A DNA stretch of 6,504 nt from Halobacteriales archaeon. GTDB taxonomy: Archaea > Thermoplasmatota > E2 > JACPAO01 > JAHFTW01. Positions 1-4,982 of the stretch are shown piece by piece (position 1 is the stretch's first letter; each line of letters begins with the position of its first letter). The stretch lies in the NCBI GenBank assembly GCA_020201445.1, contig JAIVGU010000218.1, positions 1 through 6,504 on the forward strand, read 5' to 3'. Under the pieces are notes generated by a model, which saw nothing but the letters and a program-made list of their open reading frames with translations, was not told the DNA's origin and did no database searches. The position numbers were made by a program, and so were the translations under genes.

Positions 1-422
1 TCCCCGGCCTGGAGACCCGCGCCGACATCCTGGAGGACGTCGTGAACTTCTTCGCGCCGATGCGCAACCACCGCTACCCGCTGCTGCCCGTCCAGGTCAA
101 GGAGGGCCCCGGCTTCCTTGTCAACCGCATCCTCGCGCCGATGCTGCAGGAGGCGTTCGCCTGCTACGAGGAGGGGGTCGCCAAGCCCAAGGACATCGAC
201 CTCGCCATGCAGGCCGGCGCCGGGATGCCGATGGGACCCCTCGCGCTCGCTGACCTCATCGGCCTCGACGTCCTGCTCCACGCGGGCAAATCCATCCGCG
301 AGCAGCAGGGCGGCGTCGTCCCGCAGCGCCCCGTCCAAATCATCCAGCAGCTCGTCGCCGCCGGGCGGCTCGGCCGCAAGTCGGGCCGCGGCTTCTACGA
401 CTACACGAACCAACCGGAGTGA
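1..422 (+). CDS. 3-hydroxyacyl-CoA dehydrogenase, C-terminal part (5' end outside the window)
   Basis: This NAD-dependent enzyme oxidises (S)-3-hydroxyacyl-CoA to 3-ketoacyl-CoA in beta-oxidation. The reading frame is open from base 3 to the TGA at 420-422, and only about 139 residues of the C-terminal half are visible. What shows the family is the motif KEGPGFLVNRIL, which joins the Rossmann domain to the helical domain, then GAGMPMGPLALADLIGLD in the substrate-binding/dimerisation domain, and the closing GRLGRKSGRGFYDY just before the end. The N-terminal NAD-binding domain must lie left of the window. The stop overlaps a GTG of the next frame and the next gene starts six bases later, so the two are almost certainly co-transcribed. 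In several archaea a dehydrogenase of this type is fused to an enoyl-CoA hydratase; here the two are separate. Family is sure; the acyl chain length preferred cannot be read. Confidence 0.93.
   Translation, partial: PGLETRADILEDVVNFFAPMRNHRYPLLPVQVKEGPGFLVNRILAPMLQEAFACYEEGVAKPKDIDLAMQAGAGMPMGPLALADLIGLDVLLHAGKSIREQQGGVVPQRPVQIIQQLVAAGRLGRKSGRGFYDYTNQPE
416..419 (+). promoter_or_regulatory. Ribosome binding site deciding the enoyl-CoA hydratase start
   Basis: GGAG lies inside the last codons of the upstream dehydrogenase, eight bases before ATG 428. This favours ATG 428 over the in-frame GTG at 419, which overlaps the upstream stop codon but would have no room for this site. Confidence 0.65.
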
Positions 423-427
423 ACCCC

Positions 428-1210
428 ATGGCCGAATTCGTCAAGGTGAAGATCGACAACAAGACCGCCATCGTCACGCTGGACCACCCCCCGGTGAACG
501 CGCTGAACCCCGCCGTCCTCAAGGAGATCAAGGCGGAGTTCGACGCGCTGTCCGCCAATGACGAGGTGCGCGCCATCGTCCTCACGGGCGCCGGCAACCA
601 CGCCTTCTGCGCCGGCGCCGACCTCAAGGAGTTCGCCGGCATCGACCCGAAGTCCTCCAAGACCATCGTCGACCTCGGCCACGCCGCCATGAACGCCATC
701 GAGGACTGCCGCAAGCCGGTCATCGCCGCGGTCAACAACCTCGCCCTCGGCGGCGGCTGCGAGCTGGCGATGGCCGCCGACATCCGCATCAGCAGCGACC
801 GCGCCCGCTACGGCCAGCCCGAGGTCTGGATCGGCCTCATCCCGGCGTGGGGCGGCAGCACCCGCCTGCCCCGCCTCGTCGGCCCCGCCAAGGCGAAGGA
901 GCTGATCTACACGGGCCAGATGATCAACGCCCAGGAGGCGCAGCGCATCGGCCTCGTCAACAAGATCGTCCCCGACGGCGAGGAGGTGCGCGCCGCCATC
1001 GACATCGCGCGCATGATCATCCACAAGGCCGCGCCGCTCGCGGTCTACGAGGCCAAGGCCGCCGTCAACCAGACCCTGCGCGCCGCCAGCCGCGACCAGG
1101 CGCTCGCCGTCGAGGCCGAGGCCGCCGGCCGCCTCGCCGGCACCGAGGACCTGGTCGAGGGCGTCACGGCGTTCATCGAGAAGCGCAGCCCCGAGTTCAA
1201 GGCGAAGTGA
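428..1210 (+). CDS. Enoyl-CoA hydratase (crotonase family)
   Basis: It adds water to 2-enoyl-CoA to give 3-hydroxyacyl-CoA, the step between the acyl-CoA dehydrogenase and the hydroxyacyl-CoA dehydrogenase encoded beside it. The protein has 260 residues from ATG 428, the normal length for a single-domain hydratase. AFCAGADLKEF (59-69) is the first oxyanion-hole segment, and NNLALGGGCELAMAADIRIS (103-122) carries the second. E112 (in GGGCE) and E132 (in GQPEVWIG) match the two catalytic glutamates of rat mitochondrial hydratase (E144 and E164), so a true hydratase is favoured over an isomerase-only member. The usual IPGAGG is IPAWGG (138-143), a change close to the active-site wall that may affect substrate fit. 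The C-terminal EKRSPEFKAK is typical of the family. The next gene follows after an 86-base gap filled by a palindrome. Confidence 0.93.
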   Translation: MAEFVKVKIDNKTAIVTLDHPPVNALNPAVLKEIKAEFDALSANDEVRAIVLTGAGNHAFCAGADLKEFAGIDPKSSKTIVDLGHAAMNAIEDCRKPVIAAVNNLALGGGCELAMAADIRISSDRARYGQPEVWIGLIPAWGGSTRLPRLVGPAKAKELIYTGQMINAQEAQRIGLVNKIVPDGEEVRAAIDIARMIIHKAAPLAVYEAKAAVNQTLRAASRDQALAVEAEAAGRLAGTEDLVEGVTAFIEKRSPEFKAK

Positions 1211-1222
1211 TGCCTGCGCCCA

Positions 1223-1284
1223 CCAAACCGCGGATTGCGCGGATTCCGCGGAACCTGTCAGCATCCGCGCCATCCGCGGTTTGG
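1223..1284 (+). repeat. Intercistronic palindrome 1 (GC variant)
   Basis: Inverted arms at 1223-1244 and 1263-1284 are complementary over 22 bases with one mismatch; the loop is 18 bases. Both arms are made of units repeating every nine bases (left: CGCGGATTG, CGCGGATTC, CGCGGA; right: two ATCCGCG blocks nine bases apart). The outer end reads CCAAACC. It starts 12 bases after the hydratase stop and ends 12 bases before the next start, so it fills almost the whole gap. As RNA it would form a strong hairpin. It has the same layout as the elements at 2520 and 3408, but with G where those have A at several positions. Confidence 0.85.
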
Positions 1285-1296
1285 GGGGTGGCGTAG
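1281..1296 (+). promoter_or_regulatory. G-rich RBS leader before acyl-CoA dehydrogenase
   Basis: TTGGGGGGTGGCGTAG runs from the palindrome's edge to the GTG start. GGGGGGTG is the only plausible Shine-Dalgarno sequence and supports the GTG start at 1297. The same leader, one G shorter, precedes the ETF beta gene at 2592-2606. Confidence 0.6.
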
Positions 1297-2511
1297 GTGG
1301 CCTTCGAGTTCGCGTTCACCCCCGAGCAACGCCTTCTCCGCCGCAGCGCCCGCGCCTTCATGCGCACGGAGATCGAGCCCCACCTGCCCGCCGACGACTG
1401 GTCGGGCCACGGCGGGGAGGCGCCGCTGCACCTGGTGCGCAAGATGCAGGAGCAGGGCTACTTCGGGCTGCCCATCCCGCGCGAGCTGGGGGGCGCCGGC
1501 ATGGGGGAGCCCGGCTACTGCCTGCTGATGGAGGAGCTGGCCGCCGTGGACTCCAGCCTCTGCACCATCTTCGGCGCGCACACCGGCATCGGGCTCATGC
1601 CCATCTACCTCTTCGGCGACGACGAGCAGCGCGAGCGCTACGTCCGCCCCATCGCCGAGGGCCGCCACATCGCCGCCTTCGCCCTGACGGAGCCGACCGC
1701 GGGCTCGGACGCCGCGAGCATCAAGACCGTGGCGAAGAAGGACGGCGGCGACTACCTCGTCTCGGGCACGAAGATCTGGTGCAGCAACGGCAACTTCGCC
1801 GACACCCTCGTCGTCTTCGCCGTCACCGACCCGACGCTCGGCGCGCACGGCGGCGTCACCGCGTTCATCGTCGAGAAGGGCACGCCCGGCTTCAGCGTCG
1901 GCACCATCGAGGACAAGCTGGGCATCCGGCAGAGCAACACGGCGGAACTCGTCTTCGACAACTGCCGCGTGCCGGCGGAGAACATCCTCGGCAACGTGGG
2001 CGAGGGCTTCATCGTCGCGCTCACGGCGCTCGACGGAGGGCGCGTCGGCCTCGGCGCCGCCTGCCTGGGCGCCACCAAGCGGCTGCTGGACGACTGCGTG
2101 GCGCGCGCCAACCACCGCGAGCGCTTCGGGCGCAGCCTGGGCAAGAACCAGTCCATCCAGTGGATGCTCGCCGACATGGCGACCGACATCCACCTCGCCG
2201 AGTACGCCGTCTACCACGCCGCGGCCCTGACGAACGAGTACTACGAGCGCATCGCGCACGGCGACGCGGTGCCGCGGGCGCTGCGCGAGAAGGTCAGCCG
2301 CGCCGCCGCCGCCGTCAAGATCCACTGCTCCGAGATGGCGGGCCGCGCCGGCGAGAGGGCCATCCAGATCTTCGGCGGGGACGGCCTGAAGATGCGCTAC
2401 CGCATCGACCGCGCCTTCCGTGACCAGGTCATCACGGAGATCTACGAGGGGACGAACGAGATCCAGCGCATGATCATTGCCCGCGAGCTTCTTGCGGAGG
2501 GCGCGCAATGA
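1297..2511 (+). CDS. Acyl-CoA dehydrogenase
   Basis: This FAD flavoenzyme makes the trans-2 double bond in acyl-CoA and passes electrons to an ETF, whose two subunits are encoded next. The product is 404 residues, close to the usual 380-400, and full length. The N-terminal helical domain begins FAFTPEQRLLRRSARAF. The first family signature is FALTEPTAGSD (128-138) and the beta-domain follows with GTKIWCSNG (157-165). The C-terminal domain has RFGRSLGKNQSIQ (276-288), QIFGGDGL (357-364) and IYEGTNEIQRMIIAR (382-396). E384 in YEGTNE aligns with the catalytic base of medium- and short-chain dehydrogenases (E376 in human MCAD). I chose the GTG start because it directly follows the G-rich leader and gives the expected N-terminus. 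Substrate chain length cannot be read; a short-chain or glutaryl-type substrate is possible. Confidence 0.94.
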   Translation: MAFEFAFTPEQRLLRRSARAFMRTEIEPHLPADDWSGHGGEAPLHLVRKMQEQGYFGLPIPRELGGAGMGEPGYCLLMEELAAVDSSLCTIFGAHTGIGLMPIYLFGDDEQRERYVRPIAEGRHIAAFALTEPTAGSDAASIKTVAKKDGGDYLVSGTKIWCSNGNFADTLVVFAVTDPTLGAHGGVTAFIVEKGTPGFSVGTIEDKLGIRQSNTAELVFDNCRVPAENILGNVGEGFIVALTALDGGRVGLGAACLGATKRLLDDCVARANHRERFGRSLGKNQSIQWMLADMATDIHLAEYAVYHAAALTNEYYERIAHGDAVPRALREKVSRAAAAVKIHCSEMAGRAGERAIQIFGGDGLKMRYRIDRAFRDQVITEIYEGTNEIQRMIIARELLAEGAQ

Positions 2512-2519
2512 TTCCGTTG

Positions 2520-2589
2520 GAACCACGAATTTCACGAATTTCACGAAACCACCACGGTCGGTTCGTGCAATTCGTGAAATTCGTGGTTC
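2520..2589 (+). repeat. Intercistronic palindrome 2 (AT variant)
   Basis: Arms at 2521-2547 and 2562-2588 are complementary over 27 bases with a single mismatch, and one more G-C pair closes the base (2520/2589). The loop is 14 bases. The left arm is AACC followed by the nine-base unit ACGAATTTC, read two and a half times; the right arm is its mirror. It starts eight bases after the dehydrogenase stop and is markedly more AT-rich than the surrounding coding DNA. Both arms are near copies of those of palindrome 3. Confidence 0.9.
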
Positions 2590-2591
2590 AG

Positions 2592-2606
2592 TTGGGGGGT
2601 GCGTAG
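2592..2606 (+). promoter_or_regulatory. G-rich RBS leader before ETF beta
   Basis: TTGGGGGGTGCGTAG ends exactly at ATG 2607. It equals the leader at 1281-1296 except for one missing G, so the palindrome and the ribosome-binding leader seem to travel or be duplicated together. Confidence 0.6.
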
Positions 2607-3392
2607 ATGCCAGGCCCACCCCCGGTCAAGCTCCGCGTCCTCGTCCCCGTCACGGGCGCCTTCCACGGCAAGCTCCGCCTCCGCCGCAGCACCGGCACCC
2701 TCGACACCGAGGGGCTCGACCGCGTCCTCTCGCCGGAGTCGCTGGAGGCCATCGCGCTCGCCCGCCAGCTCCAGCCCTTCGGCGCCGACCTGGTGGCCGT
2801 CCACGTCGACATCGGCGGCGGCGAGGAGGTGCTGCGCGAGGCGGTGGCGCACGGGCTCGACCAGGGCATCCTCATCGAGGGGGCGCTGCACGACGGCGCC
2901 GACGCCTCCACCCGCGCCGCCACCATCGCCGACGTCTACCGCCAGACCGGCCCCTACGACGCCGTCGTCGGCCCCGCCAGCAGCGAGTTCTCCGGCTTCA
3001 CGGGCGCCCTCGCCGCCGTGGCAGGCCACCTGGAGCTGCCCTGCGTCGTCGGCGTCAACGTCCTCCGCCCCGAGGGCAGCGGCTTCCGCATCGCCTACCA
3101 GTCCCTGTTCGGCGACTACCAGCTCCACATCCCGCGCCCCTGCGTCGTCCTGGCCGGCGACCTCAAGCCCAGCCACCCGACGGCGTGGGGCATCCACGAC
3201 GCCTACCGCGTGCGCGGCATCCTGCGCGTGCAGGCCGACCAGTTCGCCATCCAGCAGGCGCTCACCAAGCGGGTCCGCATCGAGGCCATCCAGTCGGAGA
3301 GCAAGACGCTGGAGCAGGTGGACGGCGCCACGCTCGTGCGCCGCATGCGGTCGCGTGCGCTCATCCCCGATCGGCGCAACGGAGGCGCTTGA
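2607..3392 (+). CDS. etfB: Electron transfer flavoprotein beta subunit, divergent
   Basis: With the alpha subunit it forms the soluble FAD protein that takes electrons from acyl-CoA dehydrogenase. The product is 261 residues, normal for the family (about 250-265). The N-terminus VKLRVLVPVTGAF matches the first strand (usually KILVPVK), SPESLEAIALARQL (42-55) stands where NPFDEIAVEEALRL is usual, DLVAVHVDIGGGEEVLREAVAHGLDQGILIE follows, and PRPCVVLAGDLKPSHPTAWG (176-195) corresponds to the usual LPAVVTADLRLNEPRY region. The odd part is SSEFSGFTG (125-133), where classical beta subunits have a D-rich DDxNQTG segment that binds AMP: only the closing T-G survives. The family call rests on overall pattern plus the neighbouring alpha gene and dehydrogenase. 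AMP binding is doubtful. Confidence 0.85.
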   Translation: MPGPPPVKLRVLVPVTGAFHGKLRLRRSTGTLDTEGLDRVLSPESLEAIALARQLQPFGADLVAVHVDIGGGEEVLREAVAHGLDQGILIEGALHDGADASTRAATIADVYRQTGPYDAVVGPASSEFSGFTGALAAVAGHLELPCVVGVNVLRPEGSGFRIAYQSLFGDYQLHIPRPCVVLAGDLKPSHPTAWGIHDAYRVRGILRVQADQFAIQQALTKRVRIEAIQSESKTLEQVDGATLVRRMRSRALIPDRRNGGA

Positions 3393-3407
3393 TATGCCTC
3401 CCGTCGA

Positions 3408-3468
3408 AACCACGAATTTCACGAATTGCACGAAGGCGGGTTTCGTGTCATTCGTGCAATTCGTGGTT
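3408..3468 (+). repeat. Intercistronic palindrome 3 (AT variant)
   Basis: Arms at 3408-3434 and 3442-3468 are complementary over 27 positions with three mismatches, around a seven-base loop (GGCGGGT). The left arm is identical to that of palindrome 2 except for one base in the third unit, and the right arm is also nearly the same. It starts 15 bases after the ETF beta stop and ends 21 bases before the ETF alpha start. The mismatches suggest it is older than, or decaying relative to, palindrome 2. Confidence 0.88.
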
Positions 3469-3477
3469 CCCTCGGTC

Positions 3478-3484
3478 GGAGGTG
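3478..3484 (+). promoter_or_regulatory. Shine-Dalgarno sequence of ETF alpha
   Basis: GGAGGTG, five bases before ATG 3490, is the strongest ribosome binding site on this strand and fixes the start. The following CCTGA resembles the CGTAG that ends the two G-rich leaders. Confidence 0.75.
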
Positions 3485-3489
3485 CCTGA

Positions 3490-4557
3490 ATGGCCGACGA
3501 CGCAGCCGACCTCGGCTTCGCCACCGTCTACGACACCTTCGCGCCCAACGAGGCCGCCCCCGCGGCGCACCTGGAGGACGTGAAGGGCAGCGACTGGCGC
3601 AACATCCTCGTCCTCGGCCGCGCCATGCCCACCGGCGTCTACCCCGAGACGCTCGCCCTGGTGGGCCGCGCCCGCTACATGGCGGACGAGCTGGGCTGCC
3701 GCGTCGAGGTGCTGCTCATCGGCGAGAGCCTCGACGCCGCCACCGAGGCGCTCAAGCGCTACCCCATCGACACCGTCTACCGCGTCAAGGCCCCCGACTA
3801 CGCCCCCATCGACCACACCGCCAAGCTGCTGGAGCAGGTCGTCCGCAAGCGCCGCCCCGAGCTGGTGCTGGTGTTCCAGAGCCGCAGCGGCGACGCCGTC
3901 ACCGCCTACGCCGCCAACCGCCTCGGCGTCGGCTTCGTCACCGGCGCCAACCGCATCGACCTCGACACCGCGCAGCGCAAGGCGGTGGTCACGCACGAGT
4001 CCGGCCACCTCCACCGCTTCCAGGCCGTCACCGCGATGCAGGCGTACCCGCAGTTCATCTCCGTGCAGCGCGGCCTCTTCCGCGCCCCCCTGGAGGACCC
4101 CTACGCCAGCGTCAAGGTGCACGACCTCAAGGCCGAGGCCGGCCGCCTCGCCGCCATCGAGGTCCTCGGCCTGCAGGCCCCGCCGCCCCCGACCCTCGAG
4201 ACCGCGGAGCGCGTCGTCGTCGCCGGCGCCCGCATCCGCGACGCCGAGGAGCTGGAGCTCGCCCGCCAGCTCGCCAAGCGGCTCGACGCCGCCTTCGGCA
4301 TCACCACGGGCATCGTCGAGCGCGGCCTCGCCAAGGACGAGGGCAACGTCGTCGGCGTCCACGACCACCGCATCGCCCCCCGCCTCCTGGTCACCGTCGG
4401 CGTGCGCGGCGCCCTCGACCTGCTGGAGGGCCTCGGCGGGAGCCCCCTCGTCTGCGCCATCGGCTGCGACCCCGGCGACCCCATCGGGAAACGGGCGGCC
4501 TACATGGTGGTGGGCGAGGTCAGGGAGACGGTGCAGTCCGTGCTGGACGCTCTCTGA
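3490..4557 (+). CDS. etfA: Electron transfer flavoprotein alpha subunit, divergent FAD site
   Basis: The alpha subunit carries most of the FAD-binding site of the ETF. The product has 355 residues against about 310-330 in the family, because some 35 extra residues precede the first strand NILVLGRAMPTG (38-49). The N-terminal domain runs to about residue 230, a proline-rich linker (APPPPT) follows, and the C-terminal FAD domain is 240-355, ending in DPGDPIGKRAAYMVVGEV where DPEAPIFQVADYGIVGD is usual. Several FAD contacts known from human ETF are replaced when aligned by eye: the SR of GASRAAVD is TT (272-273), GQTGK is GVHDHR (289-294), and ISGAIQH is VRGALDL (305-311), so the conserved histidine is leucine 311. 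GAR (246-248) may keep the GGRG arginine. An unusual flavin environment or partner is inferred. The gene is followed by the convergent intergenic region. Confidence 0.86.
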   Translation: MADDAADLGFATVYDTFAPNEAAPAAHLEDVKGSDWRNILVLGRAMPTGVYPETLALVGRARYMADELGCRVEVLLIGESLDAATEALKRYPIDTVYRVKAPDYAPIDHTAKLLEQVVRKRRPELVLVFQSRSGDAVTAYAANRLGVGFVTGANRIDLDTAQRKAVVTHESGHLHRFQAVTAMQAYPQFISVQRGLFRAPLEDPYASVKVHDLKAEAGRLAAIEVLGLQAPPPPTLETAERVVVAGARIRDAEELELARQLAKRLDAAFGITTGIVERGLAKDEGNVVGVHDHRIAPRLLVTVGVRGALDLLEGLGGSPLVCAIGCDPGDPIGKRAAYMVVGEVRETVQSVLDAL

Positions 4558-4659
4558 CGCCTTCATCCGCCGAGACCACCGAACCACTCCGAAAGCGAAA
4601 GCCGGCGGGTCTGGACCGCAGGTCGCCCAACGCGTGCCCGCTCAGGCCAAGGCAGGACC

Positions 4660-4688
4660 AGAAAAGAAGAAGGAAAGGAAGAGGGAGG
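4660..4688 (-). terminator. Pyrimidine tract, likely terminator of the rpl18e-rpoN operon
   Basis: Twenty-nine consecutive purines on the plus strand give an unbroken pyrimidine run with several TT, TTT and TTTT blocks on the minus strand. It starts 93 bases past the rpoN stop, directly after the large hairpin. Archaeal RNA polymerase terminates at U-rich tracts, so this is the best terminator candidate for the minus-strand operon; the hairpin may help but is not known to be required. Confidence 0.55.
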
Positions 4689-4692
4689 CGAG

Positions 4693-4720
4693 CGCCTATT
4701 CGTACGGAGCCGCGTCCCTG
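4693..4720 (-). repeat. Second copy of the rpoN 3' end
   Basis: This 28-base segment matches 4778-4805, which holds the last codons and stop of rpoN, with two differences, both transitions (4705/4790 and 4718/4803). Read on the minus strand it also spells D-A-A-P-Y-E-stop. The frame upstream of it has no rpoN similarity, so it is a duplicated fragment and not a second gene. Confidence 0.85.
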
Positions 4721-4763
4721 TGCTGGCCCTGACGGGCCCGCACAAAGACGCGGTTCCTGCGAA
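4699..4763. repeat. Large imperfect hairpin downstream of both operons
   Basis: Four stacked stems can form: TTCG/CGAA (4699-4702 with 4760-4763), an 11-bp stem (4706-4716 with 4747-4757), TGTGC/GCACA (4719-4723 with 4740-4744) and GGCCC/GGGCC (4725-4729 with 4734-4738) around the loop TGAC. Small internal loops separate them. One pair in the 11-bp stem is G-T on the plus strand but A-C on the minus strand, so the plus-strand RNA folds slightly better. The left arm is a copy of the rpoN 3' end. Confidence 0.75.
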
Positions 4764-4780
4764 CGGCTCGCTGTGCTCGC

Positions 4781-4972
4781 CTATTCGTATGGAGCCGCGT
4801 CCTTGATCAGGTCCACGTGGGAGATGATCATGCGCCGGCAGCAGAAGCGCGTCAGGCCGGTGGCGTCGAGGGCGTCCTTCGACTTCTTGCCCTTCGCGAG
4901 GCCGGCCCTGTACTCGTCGTAGGCGGAGCCGACGACCTTGCCGCAGGTGAAGCAGCGCACCGGGATGATCAC
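4781..4972 (-). CDS. rpoN: Archaeal DNA-directed RNA polymerase subunit N (Rpo10, Rpb10-like)
   Basis: A small zinc-binding subunit of the archaeal RNA polymerase, homologous to eukaryotic Rpb10; it helps assemble the D-L-N-P platform. It is not the bacterial sigma-54 that shares the gene name. From GTG 4972 the product is 63 residues, the usual size. VIIPVRCFTCGKVVG gives the N-terminal CX2C pair (C7, C10) and RFCCRRMIISHVDLI the C44-C45 pair, together the four ligands of the atypical Rpb10 zinc site. The C-terminus is DAAPYE. I chose GTG 4972 because MIIPVRC is the conserved N-terminus and AGGTGATC lies just upstream; a longer frame reaching 5020 would overlap rps9. It is the last gene of the cluster. 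Its last codons and stop are duplicated 85 bases downstream. Confidence 0.96.
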   Translation of the reverse strand: MIIPVRCFTCGKVVGSAYDEYRAGLAKGKKSKDALDATGLTRFCCRRMIISHVDLIKDAAPYE

Positions 4973-4974
4973 GA

Positions 4975-4982
4975 GATCACCT
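4975..4982 (-). promoter_or_regulatory. Shine-Dalgarno sequence of rpoN, containing the rps9 stop
   Basis: AGGTGATC on the minus strand matches the archaeal anti-Shine-Dalgarno tail well. The TGA inside it is the rps9 stop codon, and the rpoN GTG start follows two bases later. Translation of the two genes is probably coupled. Confidence 0.75.

Larger units (their letters stand above)
4558..4780. other. Convergent intergenic region, no gene seen
   Basis: This 223-base stretch lies between the ends of two converging operons. Open frames across it, such as a 60-codon one on the minus strand at 4563-4745, show no family resemblance and read as low-complexity translation. It holds the homopurine tract, the large hairpin and the extra copy of the rpoN 3' end listed separately. 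From 4558 to 4659 I see only a short GACC-GCA-GGTC inverted repeat near 4613-4624 and no clear T-rich stop signal for the plus-strand operon. Confidence 0.7.

Noticed and set aside
401..1273. Long minus-strand open frame opposite the hydratase
   Set aside because: It is the antisense shadow of a gene with strong third-position GC bias; its translation is low-complexity A/G/L/D/V without any family motif.
1258..2619. 453-codon minus-strand open frame opposite acyl-CoA dehydrogenase
   Set aside because: Same shadow effect; it also reads through palindrome 2, whose nine-base units contain no stop, producing a repetitive FVKFVKFVV segment.
1223..3468. CRISPR array from the repeated nine-base units
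   Set aside because: The units are far too short, directly adjacent and arranged as inverted arms, with genes and not unique spacers between copies.
2477..3583. Plus-strand frame linking palindromes and ETF genes
   Set aside because: Arginine/proline-rich translation in the wrong frame of ETF beta; the length is due to GC content and stop-free palindromes.
3448..4587. 379-codon minus-strand frame opposite ETF alpha
   Set aside because: Valine/glycine/alanine/aspartate-rich antisense shadow with no motif, while the plus strand has a clear ETF alpha.
4563..4745. 60-codon minus-strand frame downstream of rpoN, as a possible rpoK
   Set aside because: No resemblance to RNA polymerase subunit K and it runs through the pyrimidine tract (SSFPSSFLVL); treated as non-coding.
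4693..4770. A second rpoN gene fragment or pseudogene
   Set aside because: Only the last codons and stop are duplicated; the frame upstream of them shows no CX2C or CC zinc motif nor other rpoN similarity.
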